Positions 52,392 through 60,752 of a stretch of 64,000 nt of DNA are shown piece by piece; position 1 is the stretch's first letter; every line of letters begins with the position of its first letter. Position numbers and translations under genes: made by a program. The DNA comes from DAOTXR01 sp034435375 (GTDB lineage: Bacteria > Chloroflexota > Anaerolineae > Aggregatilineales > UBA3940). A model generated the notes under the pieces. The model was not told the DNA's origin and made no database searches. It saw nothing but the letters and a program-made list of their open reading frames with translations. The DNA is taken from NCBI GenBank assembly GCA_034435375.1, contig DAOTXR010000005.1, positions 90,829 to 154,828 on the forward strand. Reading direction: 5' to 3'.

Positions 52392-52730
52392 TCAGGCGCC
52401 AATGCCCGGCATTGCCAGCACAACGATCTGGATCACCGCCAGGATCACCAACAGGACGAACGTGGCCAGATTAATGCGCCAGCCGATACGTGCTCTACGC
52501 TGCAGTTCGTCGCTGCCGCCACGGCGCTTGAAGTCGCTACGGGCAGCATAGGCCAGGAACGATCCGATCCCGCTGGTGATCAGCGCCAGCCAGACAATCT
52601 GGCGGAGAAACCTCACGCTGTCAAAGATTCTGAAACCCAGGAAAAAGGAGGCCAGCAGGATAAAGGCCGACACAAAGGCCAGGATGTAGCTCCCCTGGGC
52701 AAAAACGCTAGGTTCAGGTCGGTTGCTCAT
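52392..52730 (-). CDS. Small hypothetical membrane protein
   Basis: A 112-residue protein with three helices: ILAFVSAFILLASFFLGFRI, QIVWLALITSGIGSFLAYA and LATFVLLVILAVIQIVVLAM. A basic loop between the second and third (RSDFKRRGGSDELQRRARIG) should be cytoplasmic. GGAGAG precedes ATG 52730. No family recognised. It follows the AP-endonuclease-like gene by 30 bases on the same strand. Confidence 0.75.
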   Translation of the reverse strand: MSNRPEPSVFAQGSYILAFVSAFILLASFFLGFRIFDSVRFLRQIVWLALITSGIGSFLAYAARSDFKRRGGSDELQRRARIGWRINLATFVLLVILAVIQIVVLAMPGIGA

Positions 52731-52760
52731 AATTCTCTCCTGATAATGGTCATGTCGTGC

Positions 52761-53630
52761 TCAGCCCCCCGAGTCCATCTGCGGGTTGGGCGTCTGGCTC
52801 ACTCGTCCAGCCCAGGCAGCCTGAAGCAGCAGCGCATCTTCTTCCTGCGTGGGACTTTCACAGACAATGCTGCCCTGCACATCAAAATCAATACAGACCT
52901 GCACAAAGGCCCGCCAATCGAGATCGGAGTCCTCCAGCATCAGGTGCTCGCGCTCGCCTGCCGGGGTATACGCGATGCCGGATAGATGAAAGTGCATGGT
53001 ACGTAACCCTTCGTCGCCCAGCTCGCGGCGGACAAAGGCCAACATATCGGCAAATTCGGTATAGGTATTGAAGCTGCCATCTCCGCGACGCGCGTGCAGG
53101 TGAGCCACATCGATGCAGGGCGCGACGCCTGGCACATCTTTGCTGAGCTGTACGACCTCCTCAAGCGTCCCGAACATCGCGCTTTTGCCCATGGTCTCCG
53201 GGCGAAGGGTGACGTGCACCTCCTCGGCACGCAGAAGGCCAGTGATCTCGATCAGCTTCTCTCTGACCCGCTCGTAGACCTGTTCTGGCGGCTGCTTGTG
53301 GTACGAGCCGGGGTGGAAGACAATGTCGGTGGCCCCGGCCAGGTATCCTTTACGGGCTGCCGCCAGCAGACGCTCATCGCTCTTGACCATCAGATCGATG
53401 GTCTGGCTGTTCAGGTTGATGTAGTAGGGGGCATGAACGCTAAGCCGGACATCATGCTGCATGGCAGCCGCTTTGATCGCGGCGCAGGCTGGATCGCTAA
53501 CGCGGACGCTCTGCACCCAGGCAATCTCAAAGGCATCCAGCCCTAGCTGACGGATGTGTTGAATCGCAGCAGGCGTGCCCGACCTGGGCGTGTTCTGCGG
53601 GGAACCGACCGTGCCAAAGCGCAGGCCCAC
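52761..53630 (-). CDS. AP-endonuclease 2-like TIM-barrel protein (endonuclease IV family)
   Basis: A 289-residue protein of the xylose-isomerase-like/endonuclease IV fold. GTG 53630 is the best start: it has GGGAGG seven bases upstream and yields MGLRFGTVGSPQNTP; open frame continues 33 codons further but looks non-coding. VRLSVHAPYYINLNS, FHPGSYHKQ, CIDVAHLHARRG, MHFHLSGI and CESPTQEEDA give His/Glu/Asp residues in the order of endonuclease IV metal ligands. Strand breaks at abasic DNA sites are the likely function. Confidence 0.88.
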   Translation of the reverse strand: MGLRFGTVGSPQNTPRSGTPAAIQHIRQLGLDAFEIAWVQSVRVSDPACAAIKAAAMQHDVRLSVHAPYYINLNSQTIDLMVKSDERLLAAARKGYLAGATDIVFHPGSYHKQPPEQVYERVREKLIEITGLLRAEEVHVTLRPETMGKSAMFGTLEEVVQLSKDVPGVAPCIDVAHLHARRGDGSFNTYTEFADMLAFVRRELGDEGLRTMHFHLSGIAYTPAGEREHLMLEDSDLDWRAFVQVCIDFDVQGSIVCESPTQEEDALLLQAAWAGRVSQTPNPQMDSGG

Positions 53631-53821
53631 AGAGCTTCCTCCCAACTTGTACAGTGCACGATCAAACCCAGCGATCCTCGACTGTCCACTCGTCACAGCT
53701 GAACTTGTGAGCGAGGTTGACGGGTTCAATCACCTGATACACTCGCTCATCAGACATTCATTCTATCAGAAATCCACCGCAGCGACTGATACAAAATGCT
53801 ATCAGGAACCAGCCTATGGGT

Positions 53822-55552
53822 TCACACAGGCCGATAACCCTCCACAAACTGCATCAGCGGGCCGACGAGCGCTGGAGGCAGCCAGCGGGCCAGCTCCGGA
53901 TCGGCTGGATCGAGACTGGTCAGCGTCAGGGCCAGATCGTCGCGTTCGACCTGTTGCTTCTTCTCCCACTGCGCGACCTGCTTCCAAGCGTGGTTCACGC
54001 ACCGGTAGAGTGTAAAGGTAGCCTTCATCTCGATCCCTTCCAGGTGAGCAGTCAGGGTGAGGTCGCGCGGGGCGCCTTCACGCCGCGCGAATTGCGCCAC
54101 AACCTCCGATAGCTCGCGGGCCAGGGGATTGACACGCTCGGCTAACTTCTCGGGCCGCTCACCGAGCAGACGAGCACGCACAGCATGGTCGAGCAACCCG
54201 GCCAGCCGGCCCTTGATCTCCTGAGTGCGGCTCGGCTGCCGGCTGCCGGGATCGAGCGCAGCCAAGGTCAGAGAGGTCACTTTAAGACGTTTCAGCTCAA
54301 CCTCGGTTTCAACCTCACAGTAGTACTGGGACGACTGGCAACTTTGAGGCGGTCGGCCCTGCTTGGCTTTCTGCTCCCACTGCCTGCGCTGTCTAAGGCG
54401 GATGGCGCGGCTGATGGTCAACGCCGCTGCGCCGACGGCTGCCAGACCCAATACACCAAGCACAGCGCCCAGGACCAGCCAACTAGGAAGCTCTCTTTCT
54501 ACGGGCTGAGCAGACCCACTGACCACTGGGATGGCGACCGGTGGAGTGGCCAGGCGGTTGTTCTGCATGTCACGCTCTGGCACCTGAGCAGAGGAGTTAA
54601 TCCACACGATGAAGACCTGTTCGGTGCCGCCCAAAGACTTAGGAAGCTCCAGGACGATCTCCTCGGTGCGGCGCTCGTCCGGCCCAAGGTCACCGATCAG
54701 GGCCAAGGCAGCAATGTAGGGGTCCGACTCGACTTCGACGCGCAACTCGGCAGGTGGAGACTTGACCTCAGACAAGTTGGCCACCTCGACGGAGATCCTG
54801 ATCGCACGCCCCTCATCTATGAACTCGACAGGTTTTGCTGAAAGCACCGCTAAGTCGGGCGTCAGCGGCTGTTCGTCCTGACCAGGCGCAGCCATTGGGA
54901 CTCCCTGCACTACCAGGTTGTCCACGGCTACTGCGGAGCCTTCGAAGGCCTCAAAGGCAATGGTACCACCAGGGAGCGGTTCAGGGTCGCGGTAGCGCAG
55001 CACAGGCTGGCCGCCAAGCGACACAACGATCAGGCCTCCCTCCATCAAGACCTCAACCGACAGGCCCTGCTCAGGAGATTCGGGGGTGTACTGGCCAGGT
55101 TCAAAACTGCCCTCAGCGAGCACCCCCGTGTATTGGTCTGGTCCCAACTGCTTGTCGAGTGTCACATCAATGGTGTAGGACTGCTCAACGGCGAAAGCGC
55201 GCGGCAACTCATAACTGATGAACACGACATAGCGCGAGTCGCCGGCCAGGTGAAAGTTGGCTGCCAGCACACCGCCCAACTGGCGCAGTTGGAAAGTCCA
55301 AGCCAGGCTGGACCAGGCTCCCGGTTCGTAGACGGCGCGACCCGCTTCTTTTCCGTAGAGCGCACCTTCTTCGATAAACCAGACCTGTGGGTCAAGCGCC
55401 CAGCCCTGTGCCTCTCCATCATCAAAGTCCTCGGCGTAAAAGTCGGCGGTCTGAGCATAGCTGGAGCGCACGTCTGCTGAGATCATCACCGCGAGCAGAC
55501 TCAGTACCCCAGCCACAACTACCAGACGCCATCGAGTATCTTGTAAATCCAT
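53822..55552 (-). CDS. Exported membrane-anchored protein with CARDB-like domain and cytoplasmic tail
   Basis: A 576-residue protein with an N-terminal signal (VVVAGVLSLLAVMISADV). Residues 40-215 resemble a concanavalin-like sandwich (EDFDDGEAQGWALDPQVWFI, IAFEAFEGSAVAVDNLVVQG). Residues 230-340 look like a CARDB/Ig-like domain (RISVEVANLSEVKSPPAELR). A single helix (WLVLGAVLGVLGLAAVGAAA) leads into a cytoplasmic region of about 190 residues rich in charged residues. It is 15 bases downstream of the fused hydrolase-ligase gene. Function unknown; topology suggests a sensor or scaffold. Confidence 0.82.
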   Translation of the reverse strand: MDLQDTRWRLVVVAGVLSLLAVMISADVRSSYAQTADFYAEDFDDGEAQGWALDPQVWFIEEGALYGKEAGRAVYEPGAWSSLAWTFQLRQLGGVLAANFHLAGDSRYVVFISYELPRAFAVEQSYTIDVTLDKQLGPDQYTGVLAEGSFEPGQYTPESPEQGLSVEVLMEGGLIVVSLGGQPVLRYRDPEPLPGGTIAFEAFEGSAVAVDNLVVQGVPMAAPGQDEQPLTPDLAVLSAKPVEFIDEGRAIRISVEVANLSEVKSPPAELRVEVESDPYIAALALIGDLGPDERRTEEIVLELPKSLGGTEQVFIVWINSSAQVPERDMQNNRLATPPVAIPVVSGSAQPVERELPSWLVLGAVLGVLGLAAVGAAALTISRAIRLRQRRQWEQKAKQGRPPQSCQSSQYYCEVETEVELKRLKVTSLTLAALDPGSRQPSRTQEIKGRLAGLLDHAVRARLLGERPEKLAERVNPLARELSEVVAQFARREGAPRDLTLTAHLEGIEMKATFTLYRCVNHAWKQVAQWEKKQQVERDDLALTLTSLDPADPELARWLPPALVGPLMQFVEGYRPV

Positions 55553-55567
55553 CCTAAGCCTCCCCGA

Positions 55568-58111
55568 TCATTCGCCTTCATCGCTAAATGGGTAATCAAG
55601 CATCTCATCAATACGGTCACTTAAGATGTCCAGCTCGCGTAGTTGCCGGCGCGATATCTTGCTGAGGAGCTGTCGCCGGATGATCTTGCCGACAAACGAC
55701 TTGGGCATCTCATCGACGAACACCACCAGCACAGGCACCAGCTCAGGCGGTAGACGACGCTCACAGTAGCCGGTAATAGTCCCGGCAGGAATATCGCGCC
55801 GAGTGGTCACAAAGGCGACTGCCCGTTTTCCGATCCCGACGACAGCCACTTCCTGCACATCTGGAATCTCGTAAATCACTTCTTCGACATCGCGCGGGAA
55901 GGCCGGATACGGCCTTCCCTCACGCTCTGGATACCACATATCTCGCTTGCGGCTGATGATCTGGAAGAAGCCATCAGCGTCCATGCGAGCCACGTCGCCT
56001 GTAAACAGCCAGCCATCGCGGAGAGCTTGCTCAGTTTGATCGTAGCGCCCCCAGTAACCATCCATAATCTGCGGACCTCGCACGACCAATTCACCGATCT
56101 CGCCGGGGGGCAGCACCTCACCAGTACTCAGGTGGACAATGCGGGCCTCGGTGTTGGGCAGCGGCACACCGATGGTGCCAATCCGGCGGGTACCGTACAG
56201 CGGGTTGGCATGCGTCACAGGGGCAGCTTCAGTCAGCCCATAGCCCTCCACCAAGCGGCCTCGCGTAATCTTCTCAAATTGCTCCTGAACCTCGACTGGC
56301 AGTGGCGCAGCCCCGCTGATACAGGCTTTGATGCTGCGAATGTTGAAACGACGCACGCCAGGATAGTTGTTGATCGCCACATACATGGTTGGAACGCCGG
56401 GGAAAAGCGTGGGGCGATGGCGCTTGACAGCTCTGAGCACCTCACTGGTGACGAAACTAGGCAGGATGATCATGGCCGCGCCCATGGCAATGGCGGTATT
56501 CATGGCCGCCGTCATACCGTAGACATGGGCAAACGGCACTACACACAACAGTCGCTCCTGGCCTTCACTCAGGCCGGGAACCCAATGGCGGGTCTGGAGA
56601 GCATTGGCCAAGAGCGCATAGTGGCTGAGGACCACGCCCTTGGGGCGGTCGGTGGTGCCGCCCGTGTACTGGATCACAGCAGCATTGCGGGGCGAAATAT
56701 TGACCTCAAGCGGGTTGGCATGGTAATCGCGCATGACATCCACCCACATACGTTCGCCGCCGCGCAACCCGCCGGGCAGGCGGTGCCCCTCGCGCCGTTC
56801 GCGGAAGAACGTGAAGAGCACCTTGTGGGGCCAGGCTAGATAGTCTTTGACGTTGGTGTAGATCACGTGGCGAAGGCCCGTCTGATCCGCCACAGTGCGG
56901 GCCGTATCGGCAAAGCGGGTGAGGGTGATCAGGAACTCGGCGCCAGAGTCGCGAACCTCGCGGACGATCTCCTCGACCGGCGCAACAGGGCTAGACCCCA
57001 CCACGATCCCGCCCGCCTTGAGCACAGCATAGAAAGCGATCACCCACTGCGGCACATTGGGCATCAGGATCATGACGCGCACACCGGTGTCCACCCCCAA
57101 ACCGCGCAGGGCATTGGCCAGCCGGTTGGCCTGGCGCTCTACCTGGCGGTAGGTGAGAGTGCGGCCCATAAAAAGCGTAGCTGGCCGGTGGGGGAAGCGG
57201 CGGGCAGCGCTCTCGAGCAGAGTGTGCAGCGGACGATCGGGGATGCCGATGGTGAGCGGCACACCCTCGTCGTACAGCTTCAGCCAGGGGCGCTCAGCCA
57301 CAAGCTGGGCACGTCGCTCGGCATCCTGGTCGCCAGAGCGCCACGAGGCGTGGCCCAGTCCCAGAAAGCGATCGACGGCACGTTTGACGGCGCTATGTCG
57401 CTCCAAAATTACCATATGCTGGGAGACGCCCACGCTGACCTCCTCGGCGCGGGGAATCAGCCGGGCGACCTCATCATAGCTGGCCGTGGGGAAGACAGCG
57501 TCGCGCGCGCCCCGGATGACCAGCACCGGCATTTCCAGGCTGCGCATCATGCCGCGCCCATTCCACTTGACCATCGCATTGTGGTAAAAGCGCTTGAGCA
57601 CCGCAGGGGTAGCCGAATAGTACTTGCGCACAAAAGGCCGGATAACGTTCAAGACGGCAGTGGGCAGGCGGAGCACGGCACGTGAATACCACGGCAGCAC
57701 AAAACGGGCGGCAGTGGCGGTCAGGATCAGGCGGCTGACACGCTCAGGGAACCGATGGGCAAAGGTGGTAGCCAGCGCCCCGCCGAACGAGTGGCCCATC
57801 AGCACAAACGGTTCATCGACACCCAGCGCGGCCAGTACGGCCTCGACATCGGCGATGACCTCATCAACGGTATAGTCGGTGAGGGGCTTATCGGAGCGGC
57901 CATGGCCGCGCAGGTCGATGGCAATACAACGATTGGTATCGGAGAGCGCCTGAAGCTGGTACTTCCACTGCATGGCGTAACCGCCGAAGCCGTGGATCAT
58001 GACGATGGTGTACAGCGGTCGCTCCGGGGCCACATCGATCACGCTAAGCCGGACAAGCGGCTGATGTGACACGACCACCTCATGCCGGTACAGCTCAAAG
58101 TCGATTTCCAT
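55568..58111 (-). CDS. Fusion of alpha/beta hydrolase and AMP-dependent acyl-CoA synthetase
   Basis: An 847-residue two-domain protein. Residues 1-265 are an alpha/beta hydrolase: IHGFGGYAMQW, nucleophile S108 (LMGHSFGGALA), RGARDAVFP (Asp) and a His in VSQHMVILE. Residues about 295-847 are an ANL-family ligase: P-loop YTGGTTDRPKGVVLSH, GYGLTEAAPV, TGDVARMDADG and the A10 lysine in PKSFVGKIIRRQL. The ligase would adenylate and thioesterify a carboxylic acid; the hydrolase may release that acid from an ester or a thioester. It has no signal peptide. Fusion in this order is unusual to my knowledge. Confidence 0.9.
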   Translation of the reverse strand: MEIDFELYRHEVVVSHQPLVRLSVIDVAPERPLYTIVMIHGFGGYAMQWKYQLQALSDTNRCIAIDLRGHGRSDKPLTDYTVDEVIADVEAVLAALGVDEPFVLMGHSFGGALATTFAHRFPERVSRLILTATAARFVLPWYSRAVLRLPTAVLNVIRPFVRKYYSATPAVLKRFYHNAMVKWNGRGMMRSLEMPVLVIRGARDAVFPTASYDEVARLIPRAEEVSVGVSQHMVILERHSAVKRAVDRFLGLGHASWRSGDQDAERRAQLVAERPWLKLYDEGVPLTIGIPDRPLHTLLESAARRFPHRPATLFMGRTLTYRQVERQANRLANALRGLGVDTGVRVMILMPNVPQWVIAFYAVLKAGGIVVGSSPVAPVEEIVREVRDSGAEFLITLTRFADTARTVADQTGLRHVIYTNVKDYLAWPHKVLFTFFRERREGHRLPGGLRGGERMWVDVMRDYHANPLEVNISPRNAAVIQYTGGTTDRPKGVVLSHYALLANALQTRHWVPGLSEGQERLLCVVPFAHVYGMTAAMNTAIAMGAAMIILPSFVTSEVLRAVKRHRPTLFPGVPTMYVAINNYPGVRRFNIRSIKACISGAAPLPVEVQEQFEKITRGRLVEGYGLTEAAPVTHANPLYGTRRIGTIGVPLPNTEARIVHLSTGEVLPPGEIGELVVRGPQIMDGYWGRYDQTEQALRDGWLFTGDVARMDADGFFQIISRKRDMWYPEREGRPYPAFPRDVEEVIYEIPDVQEVAVVGIGKRAVAFVTTRRDIPAGTITGYCERRLPPELVPVLVVFVDEMPKSFVGKIIRRQLLSKISRRQLRELDILSDRIDEMLDYPFSDEGE

Positions 58112-58299
58112 ATGAAGTCCCCCTCACTGTGCCCTCAGGTGTGAGGCATTATAGCATGGCGCACAGCAAGCGAGAATCTGAGCCGACCTTGAAACTGGGC
58201 AACGCGCTGAGTGATGGTCTACTTCCACGCCGATCAAGGGGGCGCCGATGTGTGGACTTGATCCGTCCTTTGAGCAATCTCAGTGGACCAGCCAAAAGA

Positions 58300-58329
58300 G
58301 GCAGAGCGAACCGCTGGGGTCTCTCTGCC
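58300..58329 (-). terminator. Intrinsic terminator of the methyltransferase gene
   Basis: On the minus strand GGCAGAG...CTCTGCC (58329-58323 with 58306-58300, 16-base loop) followed by TCTTTTGG. It lies 12 bases after the stop at 58341. The remaining gap up to the fusion gene (58112-58299) shows no gene. Confidence 0.6.
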
Positions 58330-58340
58330 ATCTTGCTGAG

Positions 58341-59378
58341 TTAGCGGTACCGCCACGAGTGTGCTGCCTGGACCATCGCGTGAATCACTTCGTCGCTGAC
58401 GCCTAGCACGATCTCAGGCCCCTGCGCCGACAGGATGAATCCACCCTCCGGTGCACCATCGGCAAGCACAGCCTGGGCAGCGCGGGTCATCTCGTCAGCA
58501 GACCAGCGGCGCATCTCGATGTTGTTGAGATTGCCGATCAGTGTGAGGGCATGGCCCACCTGCGCCCGGCAGGCTTTGACGTCATCACGGAAGCTCAGGA
58601 TCACACCTACAGCGCCGGTGTCCGGCAGCAGATCGATCATAGGGTAGAGGTCGCCCACCCCTTCATGGATAACCGGTCCTTCAATCTGAGCAATGGCGTT
58701 CTGAATGACAGGCAGGGCCATTTCGATGAATTGCTGGCGGTTGATCACTGCCGCCGACGCCATCCCGTCAGCCAGCACCACCGCGTCGGCTCCCGCAGCA
58801 AGTTGCATGTTGGCCCACCTCACGCAAAAGGCAGTGGCGATCTCCAGGATGCGGCCCATGACGTGCTGACGCACATGAGGCTCGGCAAACAACATCAGGT
58901 CCATCCACATCTCGGTGCCCATCAACATGCTGGGCAGGCTGAAGGGTGCAATGCAAGCCCCGATGATCGGAACGCTGCCTTTGACCTCGCGGGCCAGCCG
59001 CTCAATGGCCACCAGGGTCTCGGTCAGCGTCGGCGACGACTCAGGATCGGGGACAGTCAGCCGGTCTACATCCTCATAGCTCTGAATGACCATGCAGCCA
59101 GCCCCAGGCGGTCCGTCGTCAAAGTACATCAGGTCAGCGCCAAAGGCCGTAATGTCCTCCACGACATGGGGAAAACCAAACACACAGTCGTGCCCAAACC
59201 GGCGCAGGAGCCTGAGCTGACCCTCGGCAATGTTCTCACCCCGGCTAAAGTATTCCTCCAGACTGAGGCCCAACTCAGCCGCCCCTTGCTGAAGCAGCAC
59301 TGGGAACACAGGCACACAATCGGGCTGCTCGTGGCGCAGTACAGCCACCACACGCTCCAGAGATGTCATCTCGGTCAT
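58341..59378 (-). CDS. UroD-family (MtaA/CmuA-type) corrinoid methyltransferase
   Basis: A 345-residue TIM-barrel protein of the uroporphyrinogen-decarboxylase superfamily. ATG 59378 (GGGAGG upstream) starts MTEMTSLERVVAVLRHEQPD, the usual opening of MtaA/MtbA-like enzymes. The family's metal-site region appears as IHEGVGDLYPMIDLLPDTGA (Zn-binding His), with GFILSAQGPEIV near the end. It starts one base after the corrinoid protein stop, so they surely work together. Expected role: moving a methyl group between a methylated substrate, the corrinoid and a thiol or folate acceptor. Confidence 0.88.
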   Translation of the reverse strand: MTEMTSLERVVAVLRHEQPDCVPVFPVLLQQGAAELGLSLEEYFSRGENIAEGQLRLLRRFGHDCVFGFPHVVEDITAFGADLMYFDDGPPGAGCMVIQSYEDVDRLTVPDPESSPTLTETLVAIERLAREVKGSVPIIGACIAPFSLPSMLMGTEMWMDLMLFAEPHVRQHVMGRILEIATAFCVRWANMQLAAGADAVVLADGMASAAVINRQQFIEMALPVIQNAIAQIEGPVIHEGVGDLYPMIDLLPDTGAVGVILSFRDDVKACRAQVGHALTLIGNLNNIEMRRWSADEMTRAAQAVLADGAPEGGFILSAQGPEIVLGVSDEVIHAMVQAAHSWRYR

Positions 59379-59379
59379 C

Positions 59380-60033
59380 TTACCGCCTCCCGGCCAGGTG
59401 GCTGACCACCAGCGCCGCCTCTGCGCCATTGGGCGCGGTGGCGTCGGCGCCCAGCTCACGGAAGAGCCGCCGGTCGAAATTGAGTGCTGCCCCTCCCGCC
59501 ACGAGCCGGATGCGATGTTCCAGCCCACGCTGGCGGAGGATGGCCCGCACCTCTCTGATCCGAGCAGCCGTGTGGAGCAGGAGCGCCGAGACACAGATCA
59601 CCGAGGCCCCTCTTTCCACCGCGGCATCGACGAACCTGGCGCTAGGGACACTCATACCCAGGTCGTGAACGATCAGACCCGCCGCACGCAAGAACGAGCT
59701 GACGATCTTGCGACCCAGGCCGTGGTAATCGCCCCAGGCTGTGCCGATGACAACGACGCCTATCGGCTCTGGGGTCACAGGCATCAGTTCGGTCAGGCGG
59801 TTGATGGCCTGGTCGCCAATCCTGGCGACGGTGTAGATTTCTGAGAGGGTGATCTCGCGGTTTTCCTGCATCCGGCCTATTTCATCCATTGATGAATTGA
59901 CAACCTTGAGCAGAATCTGCTCAGGAGGAATGGAAGCGCGGAGCGCTTCTTCGATCACCCTCGCTCCGCCAGCCACATCCTGGCTGACAAGCCGGTCGAA
60001 AAAACGCTGACGGAAGGTAGACAGGTCATGCAT
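59380..60033 (-). CDS. Methyltransferase cognate corrinoid protein (B12-binding)
   Basis: A 217-residue protein from ATG 60033 (the open frame runs further upstream but is out of character). A four-helix cap (FDRLVSQDVAGGARVIEEAL) leads to the cobalamin-binding Rossmann domain. GTAWGDYHGLGRKIVSSFLR contains the DxHxxG motif with the lower-ligand His. VCVSALLLHT and LVAGGAALN supply the Ser-x-Leu and GG motifs. It belongs to MtaC/MtbC/MttC-like corrinoid shuttles. With the UroD-type enzyme it forms a two-component methyl-transfer pair; no third component (substrate methyltransferase) is adjacent. Confidence 0.92.
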   Translation of the reverse strand: MHDLSTFRQRFFDRLVSQDVAGGARVIEEALRASIPPEQILLKVVNSSMDEIGRMQENREITLSEIYTVARIGDQAINRLTELMPVTPEPIGVVVIGTAWGDYHGLGRKIVSSFLRAAGLIVHDLGMSVPSARFVDAAVERGASVICVSALLLHTAARIREVRAILRQRGLEHRIRLVAGGAALNFDRRLFRELGADATAPNGAEAALVVSHLAGRR

Positions 60034-60236
60034 CGAGCGCACCTCTGGCAAGTGTGAATGTGAACAGAAGATGACATTTCGCGCCAATAATGCCCTGGCG
60101 AAGCATCTGCTGTAAATGGGATCACAGTACCTGGCTGCCCCCAAACCTGCCTTAGGAGCCAAGACAGAGAGGTGCGCAACCCGACATTGCCCTGAGCCGT
60201 AATCTATAGTGGACGTGCGTCCTCCCGCTTACGGTC

Positions 60237-60270
60237 AGGTCAGGCCACTCCAGATGTCGTGGCCTGACCT
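60237..60270. terminator. Hairpin terminator after the YedF-like gene
   Basis: AGGTCAGGCCAC (60237-60248) and GTGGCCTGACCT (60259-60270), 12 perfect pairs with a 10-base loop, 14 bases after the stop of the minus-strand YedF-like gene. No T-run. The rest of 60034-60236 shows no gene. Confidence 0.75.
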
Positions 60271-60283
60271 CCGTATTATCGAG

Positions 60284-60637
60284 CTAGATGGTGATCACTT
60301 TGTCGGCCCGCCATTGGGCTTCGACGATGTCTCCCATCCCGCCTACGATCCCAACTCTTACCTTGTCACTCAGATCGAAGTAGTTGAGGCAGGTTTGGCA
60401 GATGATCAGCCGCACACCTTTGGCATCGAGTGTTTGAAGCTGATCCAGCACAGGCGATCCTTCACACACAAGTTTCACTCCCTCGGTGTAGAAGCAGATA
60501 GCTGCCGGGAGCACATCATTCTCGGCCAGCAGGTGAAAGTACGTCTTAGCCAGCTTGTGCTGAAGTTCAAGGTCAGCTTTGCCCATACCCTCGTGGTTGA
60601 CGAGGAGCACGGTCGAGATCGGGGCCGAAGTATCCAT
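60284..60637 (-). CDS. DsrE-domain protein of the YedF type
   Basis: A 117-residue protein: VLLVNHEGMGKADLELQHKL, FYTEGVKLVCEGSPVLDQLQ and GVRLIICQTCLNYFDLSDK. This is the C-terminal DsrE-like domain of YedF, annotated as a selenium-metabolism-associated protein (TIGR03527, from memory). The N-terminal TusA-like domain of full YedF is absent. Cysteines at KLVCEG and CQTC are candidates for sulphur or selenium handling. It lies 115 bases downstream of the candidate selenoprotein gene. Good ribosome site (GGAGAGG). Transport of selenium or persulphide is inference. Confidence 0.85.
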   Translation of the reverse strand: MDTSAPISTVLLVNHEGMGKADLELQHKLAKTYFHLLAENDVLPAAICFYTEGVKLVCEGSPVLDQLQTLDAKGVRLIICQTCLNYFDLSDKVRVGIVGGMGDIVEAQWRADKVITI

Positions 60638-60752
60638 GTCAATACCTCTCCTGGGTGATGTGTCTCAAGAATGCCGGGGGAAATGAAAGCAACGCGATCC
60701 TACCATGCACAAAACACTTGCAGCAACAACTGAATCGCGCCCAACGAGCAGG

